Shown here: positions 31,568-46,300 of the stretch, in pieces
How positions within the stretch are numbered: position 1 is the first letter of the stretch
Layout: each line of letters opens with the position of its first letter
Origin: Collybiopsis luxurians FD-317 M1
Lineage: Eukaryota > Basidiomycota > Agaricomycetes > Agaricales > Omphalotaceae
Direction of reading: 5' to 3'
Assembly (NCBI GenBank): GCA_000827265.1
Contig: KN834770.1
Coordinates: 438,104 to 502,103 of the forward strand
Length of the DNA: 64,000 nt
Notes under the pieces: model-generated
The model's input: the letters and a program-made list of their open reading frames with translations, nothing else
The model's database searches: none
What the model was told of the DNA's origin: nothing
Position numbers and translations under genes: made by a program

Positions 31568-34500
31568 ATGGCGTCTGCTCTGCAGACTGCGCAGACAGAC
31601 GTTCTGACATCCATATTTCAAGGCTTAAAGAGCAAGAATAATGATACAAGAACTCAGTCTGCTGTTGAGCTGCGACGTTATGTGCGTCTCCTCAGTCTAC
31701 CCCGCCACAGTTTTGTTAATCTGGTTAAAAGGTCGCGACAACTGTTGCAGAAATGTCCTCAGATACTGCTGCAAAGCTGTGGGATGACAATATTAATAGA
31801 AGGATATTCGACTTAATGCATAGTCAAAACACGGCGGAGAACTTTGGTGGTCTATTGGCTATTGGTGCGCGATAATCATATTGTAACTGCCATTTGTATT
31901 CAACGCAACGCATTCAGACCAACTTCTCGATATAGAGTCAGAAGAGACCATAGAATCAAAACGAAACTTGTTTAGATTTTACAACTATGTCAAGCATCTG
32001 CTTCCTAATCCTGATGTTAACCTTATGCTGGCTGCTTCAAAGACTTTGGGTCAAATTGCAGAAATTGGCGGCTCTGCATTTGGGGAACGCTTCATGGATT
32101 TTGAAGTTCCAGCTGCAATCGAACTTATACATCCTGAAAAGCAAGAAGCTCCGAGATATGCAGGTGTTCTTATCCTCAAGGAGCTTGCTAGGAACAGCCC
32201 CACCTATTTCCATTCGCACATCAGCTTGGTTTTTGAAAATATCCTGGTTCCCTTACGGGATCAGCGTCCTATCGTGCGGGAAGGAGCGGCAGAACTTTTG
32301 GCTGCTTGCCTCGAAATCGTCACTCAGCGTGAACGCCAAACGCGAAGCCCCTACTTGACCAAGATATTTCAAGATGCCCAAGCCGGGCTGAAACAATCGC
32401 AACCAGAGGTCATTCACGGATCTTTACTCACTTATCGGGAGTTACTCTTATATGGAGGGATGGTGGGTTTTTCTGTGGCGTTCAATGCTTATCGATTAGA
32501 CTCATATCTCTCTAGTTTATGAAGGAAAATTTTATGGACACGGCAGAGCAGATTCTTCGATTCAAGACACACAGGGATGCGCTTGTTCGAAAGATGGTCA
32601 TCACCTTGATTCCCACTTTGGCTCAATACGACACACAAACATTTACAGAGCACTTTCTTCACAAAGCCATGGCCCATCTGTCACAACAACTGGAGAAGTC
32701 CAATGAGCGCCATTACGGTAAGCGAATTACTGACATGGTGTCGGCCCAACAACTCACTTGAACCTATTAACAGCTTTCATTGCGATTGGCCATACCGCAA
32801 AGCAAGTTGGAAGCGACATGAAACCATTCTTAGATTCCATCATGAAACAGATCAAAAGTGGTCTTCAAGCTCGCGGGTAAGAGCACTTCCCTGCGGACCC
32901 TTTACAGTATTCTTAACGTCGGATTTTCAGGAGAAAGAATGCGCTTTCGGAAGAACCTATTTTTCAATGCCTGGGCATGTTGGCGGAGGCCGTGGGTCCG
33001 AATTTGACGAAGCTTCTTCACGACCAGCTGGACCTGATGTTTGCGTGTGGTTTAAGCGAGCCTTTGGTTCAAGCTCTCACTTACATTGCTCGTGACATTG
33101 GCCCGCTGCTTAAGACTATTCAAGGTGGGTCGTTTATACCTTCGTTGGATGCTTTAGCTCATTCAATGTTCTAGATCGACTTCTTGACATGTTATGTGTA
33201 ATATTGAGCGGACAGCCTTACAAACCTCTCGGTGCACCGCCGTCCCTCGCGGCAAACCAAGCCACTACAATTAGCAGAGATTTGAATGTATCGCAGGTTT
33301 GGATATGTTTCTAAACCTGTTTCTAACTTGTTGATTGCGATACAGGTCAGCGGTAATGGTAATGATCCTGAACTCATTGCTCTGGCATTGAAAACACTCG
33401 GAAGCTTCGATTTTAATGGTACGAACTCCGGGTTGTAATATGAAACGCTATTGAGTATTCGTAGGACATACCTTGAACGAGGTCGTCCGCAGTTGCGCTC
33501 TGCCCTACTTAGAGGATGACCATGCTGAGGTTCGACGCGCTGCAGCCCTGACCTGCTGTCGTCTCTTTATGCACGATCCAATATGCTATCAAGCGAGCAG
33601 CCACGCTATAGAGGTTATCAGCGACGTTCTAGACAAGCTCTTAACAGTCGGTATTGCAGATCCAGGTGAGGTTTATTACGTCACGAGGTAGGGACCATAT
33701 TAATGCTGTTCGGTAGATGCGACGATACGACAAACAGTGCTTTCATCTTTACATGAGAGATTCGATAAACATCTTGCTCAAGCTGAAAATGTCCGATCGT
33801 TATTCATTGCGCTCAACGATGAAGTCTTTGAAAATCGACTCAAGGCCGTCGGTTTGATAGGACGATTGGCGAAGCACAATCCAGCATACGTGATGCCATC
33901 ACTTCGCAAGGCTCTCATTCAGCTTCTTACAGAATTAGAGTATTCGACTGTGAGGTGCGTTTGTTTGCATCCAAAGCTATAGGACCGTTCCGCTGACAGA
34001 AATATATGCAGACGAAGTCGAGAAGAGTGTACTCATATCCTCACTGCCCTTATTCAGGCCACGCAGCGTATCATCAAGCCGTATGCTATCCCTATGCTTG
34101 ATGTTCTCCTTCGCAAAGCCAATGACCCCAACCCGAACGTCGCTGCACATATCATGTTGAGTCTCGGAGAATTGACTTGCGCGGCTGGGGAAAGTGCCTT
34201 ACCCCACATTCCGGAATTGATGCCTGTCATTATGTCTAAACTCTCTGACACCTCTTTAACAAAACGGGATGCAGCGCTCAAGACGCTTGGCCAAGTTTGT
34301 TCCAGTACGGGATATGTTATCACTCCATTAGTCGATCACCCGCAACTCTTGCAAGTCCTGTGGAAGATTTTGCGAGCTGAACCCGTTCAAAGTGTGCGAC
34401 GAGAAGTTGTGAAAGTGCTCGGTATCTTAGGTGCCGTGGATCCATATCGGAGGAAGGTATCTCCATCCCTCGATATTGGCAAGCTAAGTTACTCACGGTT

Positions 34501-37500
34501 TCACTCCACCAGGACAAAAACGCGGACGAGGCTACCAGCGAAACATCTATAATGGCCATCAATCAAGTTCCAATCAGTCAGCCTGGTCCCCTGAGTGCCT
34601 CCGACGACTACTATCAGACCGTGGTCATTACATCGCTGCTTGCAATATTGAAAGACCCGGCTCTCAGTAATCACCATCACGCCGTGATTGAGGCCATCAT
34701 GTCGATCTTCAAGACTCAAGGGCTGAAATCTGTCTCTTTTCTCCCTCAGGTAGGAATCATACTCTTGAGATCCCGCAACGAAGCCGATCAATCTTTTCTA
34801 GATTATTCCTGCTTTTGCGAATGTAGCCCGCAACTCATCTGCAAGGTACCAAGAGTTCCATTTACAGCAGCTTGCTATTCTCGTTGGGATCCTGAAGCAG
34901 CACATCCGAAATTACACACGGGATATATTCGACCTCATCAACTATCTTTGGGAGAATGTAACCCTCCAATTGCCCATTGTGTCTCTTATTGAAGCACTAG
35001 GCAAAGCACTGAATGCCGAATTTAAACCATTTCTATCAGGAATTATTCCCTTGGTCTTAAGGGTGTTCGACGGTGATCTCACTGATAAGAAGATCAACAC
35101 CCAGATCAAGGTGCTTGATGCTTTCCAAACTTTTGGCGCCAATATTGAAGAGTACCTGCACCTGGTCATTCCCGTCATTGTTAAATCTTACGAGCGCCTT
35201 GACGGTACTGCTGCTCTTCGGAAGAAGGCAATTCAAACCATCGATGGACTCTCCAGAAGGGTCAATTTTTCTGACCATGCCTCTCGCATAGTCCACCCAT
35301 TGGTCCGCGTGCTCGATAACTCTAATCAAGATGTCCGGATGGCAGTTTTAGATACTATGTGCTCACTCGCCATTCAGCTTGGTTCAGATTTCGCCATCTT
35401 TGTGCCAACGATAAACAAGGTAAAACTTTTACCGTAGCCTGACTAACATCTCTTGTTCATGTCACTTTCAGGCAGTGTTGAGAAACCGAATTACTCATAG
35501 TCGCTACGAAGGATTAATCTCAAAACTACTGAATGGAGAGCGTTTACCTCAAGAAGCAGGGACTAACGATGCTAGGTGTGTTTATGCTCGAAACCTGTCT
35601 TATAACGTCTTAATCTATGTTTCCCATGCTATCAGCGAAAGCAACAGAGCAGCAGAATTCTCTGCTCCTGCGGAGAGCGCCAGAATGGTGGTTAACCAAC
35701 AACATTTGAAGCAAGCCTGGGATACTTCTGATGTCGCTACGAAAGAGGATTGGACTGCCTGGATGCACAAGCTTAGTGTGGAATTTATGAAAGAGTCCCC
35801 GTCGCATGCACTCCGTGCCTGCATGAGTCTAGTCGATGTCCACGCACCTCTTGCAAAGGAGTTGTTCAATGCCGCGTTTATGTCATGTTGGGTAGAACTA
35901 TACGACCAGTATCAGGTTTGCATCACTATTGATCATAGATCGTTTTACAACACTAATGCTTTACTATAGGAAGATCTCATACGAAGTATTGAGACCGCCA
36001 TTTCTGCCCCCAACGCTCCTTCGGAGCTTATTCACCGATGGTTGAATCTGGCCGAATTTATGGAACACGAGGAGAAACCTCTTCCTATAGAGCACCGTAC
36101 GCTCGGTGAGTACGCGTTGAAATATTTGGCGTACGCGAAGGCACTGCACTACAAGGAGCTGGAGTACTATTCTGATCCGTCTCCATCTACCATCGAGGCT
36201 CTGATTACAATCAATACTCGCTTGCAACAGCACGATGCTGCGTGGGGAACTTTATTAATGGCTCGGGAACAGTATGACGTCACTCGGCACGAGGAATGGT
36301 ACGAGAGGCTCGGGCGATGGCAGGAAGCCCTCCAGGTCTACGACCGAAGAGCAGAATCAGATCCAAATGCTCCTGGGGTCCAGATCGGGCGCATGAAGTG
36401 TTTGAATGCTTTGGGTGAATGGGATCAGCTAGCCGTTTTAGTTGACGAAATATGGGATCACGCAAGTCATGAAGACCGTCGTGAAATTGGACCAATAGCT
36501 GCTGCGGCCGCTTGGTCTCTGAACGAGTGGGATTCAATGGACGACTTTATTGCCACCATGCGACCAGATTCGCCAGATCGTGCCTTTTACCGTGCCATCT
36601 TATCCATACACCAGAACCAATTCTCCAAAGCCAAGACGCACATAGCGAAAGCTAGGGATCTTCTCTATCCTGAACTAACTTCGTTTGTCGGCGAAGGTTA
36701 TGTTAGCTCGTACAAGTAAGTTAACAATCCCGGTTTTTCTTCATTGTCTGACTTCTGCGAAGCATCATGGTTCGAGCTCAAATGCTGTCGGAATTGGAAG
36801 AGATCATTGCCTATAAGCAGAGTGCTGACCAGCCTGATCGTCAAGCCTCTATGCGAAGAACCTGGATGAAACGGTATGTACCTATTTTCACATCTCTTTG
36901 GTCTCCATCGACCCGTGTTCTAGTCTTCAAGGATGCCAACGAGACGTCGAGGTTTGGCAGCGTATACTGCAAGTCCGCACTCTAGTACTGAAACCAGAAG
37001 ACGCGCCTCAAATGTGGATCAAATTTGCCAATCTTTGCCGAAAGTCTGACCGTATGGTATTGGCCGAGAAGACCCTTGAGTCGTTACTCTCCAACGACAA
37101 GGTATGCGATTATTTGAACTGTCGAGACATTTACATTGATAATTTTTACAGAACCGTAATCCAATCCGCGAGCAACAGAGTCTGAAAGCGTCGCCTGATG
37201 TCGTTTATGCTCACCTCAAGTATATGTGGGCCACCGGACTCCAGCAAGAGAGTTTTAATTATCTGAAGGAGTTCTCAGCTAAGGTATCCAATGATATGAT
37301 GGAAAACGACCTCCAGCGATCCTCGGCTCTGAAACAGCGGGGTGACCAGCTTTCGAGGTTGCTTGCTCGATGCTACTTCAAGTTGGGTGACTGGCAGGTT
37401 CAACTACATGAAAATTGGGGTTCAGTGAGCTCGATAACCTTGCATTCTAAAGAAAGCATTCTGAGTTTTTCGTCCAGGATCCTCAACTCGTGACTAACAT

Positions 37501-40350
37501 TCTTTCCTGTTATGTCCATGCAACACGCCATGATCCCGACTGGTACAAAGCATGGCATACGTGGGCGCTGGCAAATGTCGAAGTCGTCAACTACTTAGAG
37601 AACCAGAGGGAGAGCGGTCGCAATGTATCAAACAATGCGCTCGCGAATCACGCAGTCCAAGCTATCGAAGGTATGAAGCGATCGTCCATTGTCATCTTGT
37701 GTATCAAATTAAAGGACCGCAGGCTTGTTCCAATCTATATCGTTACGGAATCAAGATGCACTGCAAGATACTCTTCGACTCTTGACCCTCTGGTTCAAAT
37801 TTGGATCGAATGAGAATGTCACCAACGCGATGACCCAAGGATTTGCCAAAGTGGGCATTGACACTTGGCTCCATGTCATCCCTCAAGTAAGTGTATCTGT
37901 CTGTAATTTGGGATCGACCGTCATCGAACCGACAATTCTTAACAAGATTATTGCCCGAATTCAAACGCCAAATATGCTAGTCAGACGAACTATTCACAAT
38001 GTTCTCATCAATATCGGCAAGCACCATCCGCAAGCACTCATCTACCCCCTCACTGTCGCATCAAAATCCTCCAGTGAAACACGTGCAGATGCTGCAATCA
38101 CTATAATGAATGAGATGCGGGACCATAGCTTAGAGATTGTTCAACAGGTAGCATTTCATCATTACAACATTACATCAAAATTGACATCTTTGCAGGCCCT
38201 TGTAGTCAGCCACGAGATAATACGCATTGCTATCCTTTGGCATGAGCAGTGGCATGAAGGCCTCGAAGAAGCTTCTCGTCTGTATTTCAACGAAAAAAAT
38301 CCAGAAGGCATGATTGCTGTCCTTGAGCCGCTGCATGCCAAGCTAGAAGAGGTTATTTTTCTCTTTTTCTTCCGAGTATTCATTCTAAATCTCATCTCAA
38401 TTCACCAGGGTCCCCAAACGGCGAGAGAGACGTCCTTTGCTCAAGTGTTTGGACGAGAACTGGCAGAAGCAAGGGAAGTTTGTCGCCAGTATCGCATACA
38501 TGGGGAGACTAGAGAATTGGATAAAGCATGGGACATATATTATACTGTAATTTTCGACATCTTTCGTTCTTCATGCCTGCACTCAAATCTCTCAAAATAG
38601 GTATTCAAGAAGATTGAAAAGCAGCTCCCGCAACTGACGACATTGGATTTGCAATACGTGTCGCCCGTTCTCTTGTCCTTGAGAAATCTTAAGTTAGCAG
38701 TTCCAGGTGAGTCTACCTGTAGATTCGAAATGCTTGTACTCATTGCTTTCAGGAACCTACCAAAGTGGCAGAGAAGTCGTCACCATCGCGAGCTTCGCAC
38801 AGAAACTCTCCGTTATCGCTTCCAAGCAGCGCCCTCGTCGCTTTTCATTGAAAGGTAGCGACGGTAGAGATTACCAGTATATTCTCAAAGGTTTGAATGC
38901 ATTTGATTGCCTACGTGAAGTCGAAATTTAGCTACTGTACAGGACACGAAGATCTTCGTCAAGATGAGCGAGTTATGCAGCTCTTTAGTCTGGTCAACAA
39001 CTTGCTCTCTGTTGATACTAATAGTTACATGCGGCGCCTGCATATTCAACGGTATTCTATCATACCACTAGCTCCGAATGCTGGCTTGATAGGACTGGTC
39101 CAGAGTAGTGATACTCTGCATGTCTTAGTTCGAGACTATCGTGACTCCAGAAAGGTCTTACTCAACATTGAATATCGGCTCATGCTTCAGGTTCGTGGTT
39201 AAGATGCTCAGTTGATCTCAGTGACGAACGACGTAATTTACAGATGGCCCCAGACTACGAGAATCTTACTCTTCTTCAGAAGGTTGAGGTCTTCGAGTAC
39301 GCTCTAGAAAATACGACTGGCCAAGATCTCTACCGGGTGCTCTGGCTCAAGAGCCAAAACTCGGAGCATTGGCTAGAACGTCGTGCAACTTATACTCGGT
39401 CTCTTGGGGTAAACAGCATGGTTGGACATATTTTGGGACTGGGTGATCGCCACCCTTCAAATATACTTGTGGAAAGGAGTACTGGAAAGGTCATCAATTG
39501 TGACTTTGGTGATTGCTTCGAGGTCGCAATGATGCGCGAAAAGTTCCCCGAGACAGTTCCTTTCAGGCTGACCAGGATGCTGACGCACGCAATGGAGGCG
39601 AGTTTATTCGATTCACACTCGGATTCCGCGCTGATGACCACGGTTGACCTTTCAGGTTAGTGGCATAGAGGGTAGCTTCCGAAACACCTGCGAGATTACG
39701 ATGAAGGTGTTGAGAGATAACAAGGAATCTTTAATGGCTGTTCTCGAAGCGTTTGTGTATGACCCCTTAATAAGTTGGAGATTGATGCAGACCGACGAAG
39801 GGAGAAGGATCGAAGGTAAAGTTTCTTTTTCTGATCTAGCTTTCAGGGTAACTGAAACTGTTATGTAGACCCCAATAGTGCCGCCGAATTGGTTCGCGCT
39901 GCAGCCCATCCGCAGGGTCCAATACGACGTAAATTCAGAGCAGACGAGAACGACATTTTTGGGGGTACGTCACTGTCCGCATTGCGTTATTTCAGATCTT
40001 TATATCTCTATTTTAACACAAAACAGATCAAGTAATTGGAAGCACGACAGCAGGGGAGCAAGTTATCCGCGAGGTTCGAAATGACCGCGCTGTAGCGGTG
40101 TATGAACGTGTACAAAAGAAGTTGACTGGTAAGATGAACAACCCATTCACGCCATGCTGGATACTGAATCCACGCAGGCCGCGACTTCGACCCTGAAGAT
40201 TCTCTTTCTGTAAAGTCTCAAGTCGACATGTTAATCAAGCAAGCTACTTCGTTGGAAAACCTTTGTCAACTCTTTTCCGGATGGTAAGTCGGGTATCTCC
40301 CTGTTTTGATTAATCATTTTGAGCATCGCTGCAGGTGTGCTTTTTGGTAA
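31568..40350 (+). CDS. TOR: TOR (target of rapamycin) phosphatidylinositol-kinase-related kinase
   Basis: A gene of 8.8 kb with about 30 short exons, each continuing the same protein. HEAT repeats cover about 31600-35950 ([30 protein letters not shown]). FAT is at about 36000-38200 ([29 protein letters not shown]). FRB is at about 38200-38600 ([19 protein letters not shown]). The kinase is at about 38640-39900 ([38 protein letters not shown]), and FATC ends in GWCAFW at 40350. TOR is the catalytic subunit of TORC1/TORC2 and controls growth and autophagy. The FRB Ser in ASRLYF and the Trp in KAWDIYY, needed for FKBP12-rapamycin binding, are present. One intron (about 39600-39656) starts with GCGAGT; it alone restores [12 protein letters not shown]. 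Confidence 0.96.
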
Positions 40351-40616
40351 TTGTTTCGTATATGGACTCACCTTCATCAAGTGTATACTATATTACTTGC
40401 ATATCTCATATCTAATGCTATGTATGTTCTTGCATCTCAGGACCAGATTTGGACACGCGTTATGCCGCGCTAACGTGATATTAACCGAACTTCGCATCGT
40501 GCCTTACGCCACTTCGGTCCTGGTGGCTGAAACTGCATAGGCGTCCGAGTATGCTTTAGGGGAAATTGCCGCTGCACTTCCTGTACAAAATCTACAACAT
40601 GATACACAGCGGGCGC

Positions 40617-43398
40617 CTACAAGAAAAAACATCGTTCTTTCAAACCCCTCATGCCCAAAACGTCCTAGAAACGATGAATCAGTGACACCCGTCGTAACGG
40701 TAAAAAATTTTCTTTACCCAGTCTTGTTGAGTGACCCACAGCTCTGCGGCTCCGTCCATTTTACCCAGGACCGCCCCTCCTTTCCATGCAAGGACACGTG
40801 GATCGACGTCCTTTGGCGGAGGAATGATCTGGACTTTTTCCATATTTTGTACCAGTGGCGTCGCAATCGCTTGTAGCCTTGCCAGCAACGTCAAAGCTGT
40901 TCCAAAGCGTACACAGCGTAAGTGTCAGAAGGACATACCTGCTCTCCAGTGCATGCCCCATTCCCGGTGTCCGCGCCGTGCCACCGATAACTAATACGGC
41001 TTGAAGATATTTTCGAATTTTCTCGTCACCTCCTGAAGCCCGTGCGCTGTTGAATATGGCCACGTCCAAAGGCAATTTACTAGCTTCGAAGCATACGTCT
41101 ATGCCACCGGAGGAAGCTGGTGCCGGTTCGGATGAAGGACGACGAATGAACTTGGATGGACTGGTTTGTGGGGCGACCGAGGACTTGTTGTCTTCAAGAT
41201 CAACTTCGAGTACTTCCATTGGAACCTCCGCAGAGCCAGAGCCTTCGACAATGATATTAGATGAAGAGCCGGGTACATGCCCTGCATCTGGCGAAGAACT
41301 GTCTACTATTCAATTTCTCCATGAGATTGAGCAGGTAGGTATAACGAGAGGAGCGCCACCTTTTTGATCGGCGTACTGCGAAGATGATGAACCACTGGGA
41401 CCTGGTAGCAGGTGCTGAGTGGATATTATCATTGCCGACGTCTGAGTCTGGACAAACGGAGCTTTGTTAACTATAACGGTAACATCCTTTGTTTGGAATG
41501 AGGTGAACATACGAAGCGGTCACTTGATTGCTCAAGGATTTCCTCGGTGACATCGCGGTGGAAGTCATGCAATCCGATGCGTTTCCTATCGAACTCAATT
41601 ACCCGAGGCTCAAAAATGACCTACGCGTGCTCTATTGAGATTCTGATAGTTCCACAAAAGCAGATGCTCACCATCGGCGCTAGAATTATTTCATCGTATG
41701 CGCGCAGACCGTATTTTTCGGCAGCGGAACCAGGTTTTCGAACGACGAAATCGTACAAATTCAAGGCAACGTCAACCTGGACGTAGCCGTTCAGAAAAAG
41801 GAAACAAATGCAGTAGAAAATGCCGAGAAAATGCGGACGCACTTCTAACAGTGTACAAAGACGAGCCTTGAGATCCTCCATGACTTTCCAATCGTAAGAT
41901 CGAGCGAGATCAATGTCTTTGTAAGGAAAACTTATACGTTCGAGTAAGACGTATAGAAATTCAGTGATATCGTCGCCGCCAAGATTGAGAGACATTCTAT
42001 GTACATTCAGTACCAAATATAACGTTTTCTCGAGGGTACTGGAATACACACCGAGAGTCGGCAATAACGAGACCTTCGTCTACGCATGCAATACTCGTTG
42101 TTTTCGCTCCAATATCAACAACGCAGGCACTCGACATACCAGCGCCATAGGTGGCGGCTAATGATTCCTAAAGTGGCGAGTTGATTGTTCCACTTATCTG
42201 AGCATATATGGTGACGTTAAGCTCACCTGTTGCGCGCACAGCTGCTTGAAGCCCATCGATATCAACATTATGTTAACCAGATCTCGAACATAGCAACGAT
42301 CATAAAGATCTGGTATGATAAGGACCATTGAAAAATTCTACCCCGTAGGTAGACTGAATAAAGTGCGGTTCGAAAGATGACAGAACACACACCTTGTAAT
42401 CTCTAGGTTCTATAGAGAATTTATCCGACAAAGTCTTCCGCAGCAAGGTCTCAATATCACTTAGCAGGGCCTGCAATGAGGGGTAGTCCCGAGTGTTAAA
42501 GTTGGGACCGTATATTGGCCATCTGACTATGTAATTGGAGGACTGGGGATCTGCGAGACGAAGCGCCTGAGAAAAAATTAGAATACGCGTCCTTTTTTAC
42601 AAGAACTCTTCCGCACCTTTTCTCCAACCAGGACATCCTCATCAGAGGAACTGTCTATCCAGTCAATACGATATGGGTCGTTATGCTCTGCAATGATTTC
42701 CGGTTTGAATGGCGCATTGAACGTGGAAGCAATATGAGCTGCATTGGGTGTGACCCGCAACTTATAAAAACGCATCCTATCCCTAAGGGATGTCGTTATA
42801 GCAGCAATCTTTTGGTCAAACTGGAAATCATTTTGGATAAGGAAAGAAACAAAGATGGCGAGAGATGCCACACCGGATCGTTTGATAATAGAGAGACCGA
42901 ATACTCGTCTTTCTCAGTACCTTTGTCGAGTGGTCGGATACGGCTTTCGCGCCGAGAAACAGCCTCAACGAATGAAGGGGGCGCAATGGGAGGCTTAGAT
43001 TTGCGAGCGACTACAGTTGGAACAGTGACGGGAGTAACATCTGAGGCTCTGCCGATTCGGGAAAACCGAGAACCAAGATGAACGACGAGAATTTGTGAAC
43101 CGCGTCTGCGCTGGGATTTTCAGAGTTGTTTCGTGTAATTCGAACCAGAGACCGAAGCAAACCTGCTTTCCGGTTGAGTGACTTCATCTTTGTTTCTACG
43201 CTGAGCATTTCTGAACCATATAGTTTGTCCATCGGATTTGAGGTAAGATGTTGCTAAATGCTTGGGATTTGGACTGGAGTAACTAGTCAAAATAGGACGA
43301 TGGCACCAAGCTTTAAAAACTGACGGTAATGGAACATGGAATGTGGTATATTTTATGCCAGTATCGTCGCGTTTTGCGTTCGGAATGCCTCTGGGCAT
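40617..43398 (-). CDS. ARP8: actin-related protein Arp8 (INO80 complex)
   Basis: The start MPRGIPNAKRDDTG at 43398 is typical of basidiomycete Arp8. About ten exons follow: ITTSLRDRMRFYKLRVTPNA, FKPEIIAEHNDPYRIDWI, SLNLGGDDITEFLYVLLER, EKYGLRAYDEIILAPM, FEPRVIEFDRKRIGLHDF, ISTQHLLPGP, GGIDVCFEASKLPLDVAIFN, VQIIPPPKDVDPRVLAWKG, GAAELWVTQQDW. The last exon (40617-40664) adds DVLGMRGLKERCFFL. Arp8 is a nuclear actin-fold protein that, with Arp4 and actin, forms the DNA-sensing module of the INO80 remodeller. An insertion rich in Ser, Glu and Pro interrupts the fold at about 41050-41400, as in other fungal Arp8. I did not fix every internal splice site. The gene converges with TOR across 266 bases. 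Confidence 0.88.
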
Positions 43399-46300
43399 GC
43401 TGGTTGAAAGTAAATTGGGCGCTTCGCCATGATTTTTCCCATCCGCAGCCGAAGCCTTGACGCGACGCCCCCGTTCTCACTAGCCGAGACACCCTTTTGC
43501 TTTCCAATATGTCCAAGTTGGACCTGAAAATGACTCAAAGTTCGTGGAGTGAGTGCCACCCTTTCAAAAAATATGTATCTGCACGAAAATTCGGTTATCC
43601 AATTCACAAACGATGTTTTTCACAAGAAGTCCATTTCAGGCGCAACTGATCCATGTTTACGGATTTTTCACTCTGCTACATATATATCCGTTCCAGATGT
43701 CAACAGGGCTTGATTCTATGCAAAACTGACATCCCACTCTGCAGAACCTACCACTGTCATTCAGTCCGCCATGCCACCCGACCGCACCTTAATGGATGTC
43801 TCGATCGGTCTCGGCCTACCCAGACACCCACGACTATAAGCTTCTCTTGGGTTCGCATTTTCGCTTTCCTAATTAGACTGACGCTTTCAATTTTTAGGCA
43901 TCTTGTCTACGCTCAGGCTACGCTTCTCATTCCGAAATTATTTGTCCTTCCCGTTTATCTATTCCAAGGAACGTAGCGACAGTCGGATAAGCGATTGAAT
44001 TATCTCCTCTTTTGACTTTTCTCTTATACCGTCAAACTTTCTTCTTCATTCGTTTTATGCATAGAATCGCTTTGCAATATGTAATGAACCTGTGTCCTGC
44101 GGGCAGCGCGATCCGATGTCGATGTCGATCTGTGCGAACATATTCAAAAACGGATTCGTCGGGTTTCGTGAGCTCGGCACTCACTTTCTCTATGCGATGA
44201 ACAGATGGAGAGGTTTCCTTGGGGCAAGGTTCTGTGCGAAGTTGAGTCAATGTTTTACCCTGTTCACTTGTCCTCCATCACAGAAAGCACATTTATTTCT
44301 ATAGAGAGAAAGAAAACCTTAGCTCATGGTAAGTCTGACAATTATCTCTTCGCCCACCTTCCATTTATTCGAATCATCTGCAATTAGGTCAAACTTATCA
44401 CGAACTATCAATGCGCTCATGTAAGTACACTGTGTATTGTCTTCATTCAAGTTTCCTTTCTCATTCTTACATATGTGCCAGTATCATGAGACCTTCTTTG
44501 CATAAAATATCACAGCAAGCACTCTCGGTTCCCCGATATGCCAGTGCAACAGCCGGGTTGATTGAGATCCTTCGAAAATTGAACATTAAAGAACCCATTC
44601 ATGTCATTCTACCCTGGAATTCAGGGATTTCGCAGGGAATGCAGTCTCGGCCCAGTCAAATTGTAACAGCACGCATTCAGTGTTCGACTTGCAAAATCTT
44701 TATTGCTTCGCGGGTCCATGCATAGTTACCGTAATGTAATTAAGCGTTCTTGATCCTTTTCACGTTCCAAGGCTTCGTCCTCTCGAGGCGGAAATTGGGA
44801 TTCATTGATAGATGCTTCGCGTACTAAGGTTTCCTTCTCTCACATGATAGATCTCGACCCATCTCTTTGTTCCGAGATCATGATTTCGAGAGTACCCCAT
44901 CCAAAGCTGCATTTCTCTTCTCACCTTTGTTCTTCTGTAGTGCACGGCCTGGGACATTCCGAATCGAATTTCGTATCTCGTCCAGTTGAGATCTCTTAAT
45001 CTTTAAGGGTGCATACCGCCACGATACGCTCTGCGTTACCGTGCAATCGACAGGACGCGACCTTGTCTTCCGAATAAGTTGCTTAAGCCTTTGGGGGGGA
45101 GGGCTCATCGCCACAAGGTAAACATGCGGTTCATGAAGTTTGTTCGACACTTCGATCTCTCCCATCGCATGGAGCATGAGAAGGGGACAAATAAGTCGAA
45201 CATCTTCACTGTCGATCCACAAATCGCCTGCGCAAATTACAACTTCCTGATCCGGATACGGTCTTCAACCAAACAATCGGCCCGACGCTCTCAACATTTT
45301 GCCCAGATTGGTCGATTGGTCGGTCGCTCTATTCGCATTGTACTGTCCGCTCAGATTCTGACGTACCCGGTTTGTGGACGATGTATTGCGGCTTAGACTC
45401 AAGCTGTACATGGATCTGCTCCCATCCCAAAAGCATCCATTATATGTATATACCTGGACCCCTTGTCCAATGATGCATACGATGCTTGGACGACGATGCA
45501 AAAGAGTTGCTCCCGTCTGTGCCTTGTTGCGACTGTGTCTATCACTGTACAATTGGGCTATCTATGTGGCCAGTTGAATCTGCGATCCGGGTAGAGTGTA
45601 CACATCGCGCAGAGATCCTGATATCCTGTAGCGGCAAGGATAGGTCTATGGGTCCCTTCGTGTAGTTGCTGAGTTGCCCTTTTCAGTTCTTGCTTCCCAT
45701 CGCTCCCTGGACGATATATCCACCTATTACATTGGAATGTATGCGACTTGCTACTGGTCGGAGACTCATTTTCTTCAAAACCGACAAACGTATCAAGTGC
45801 CATTGCGGCTTTCGGTCATATGCGGCCAACTGAGGCATCTGTGTCGGTCAGCTGGCCAGAGTAACGACAGACAGAGAGGAGTGGTTTCTATATCCTCCCA
45901 CTGCAAGTGATAAAGACAGAACTGAACAGTTGCCAAGTGAGGATTTTCACATTCAACAGCAGTTATCTATGAACTTAAATAAAACGCTGTTGTTCTTCTA
46001 CAGTTGCGTTGCGCGTCACGAGGAAAGCACTTGTTCAAGAATACATATCATCTCGGGAAGATTTCTACATGGGATTGGATATATGCAGGACATGGATTGA
46101 GTTGTTATTGAGGCTTTGAAGAGAGAATTCTCAATCCGGTTCCGACGCAACCGGGGCAAAAATGATGATTTTGCTGATGCGTCACTAAAGCGCCCAGGAT
46201 ATGCCAGAGATCTGAAGGATATCTGAACAGAAAACTGTGTACCAAACAAAACGCAGTGCCGGCAAGGGGCGGTGTGCGCTCTGCGCGACTCCCGCTTTCA

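Noticed and set aside
44411..44725. 104-codon plus frame in the gene-poor region
   Set aside because: No recognisable motif, no credible continuing exons and no clear promoter; kept only as part of the intergenic description.
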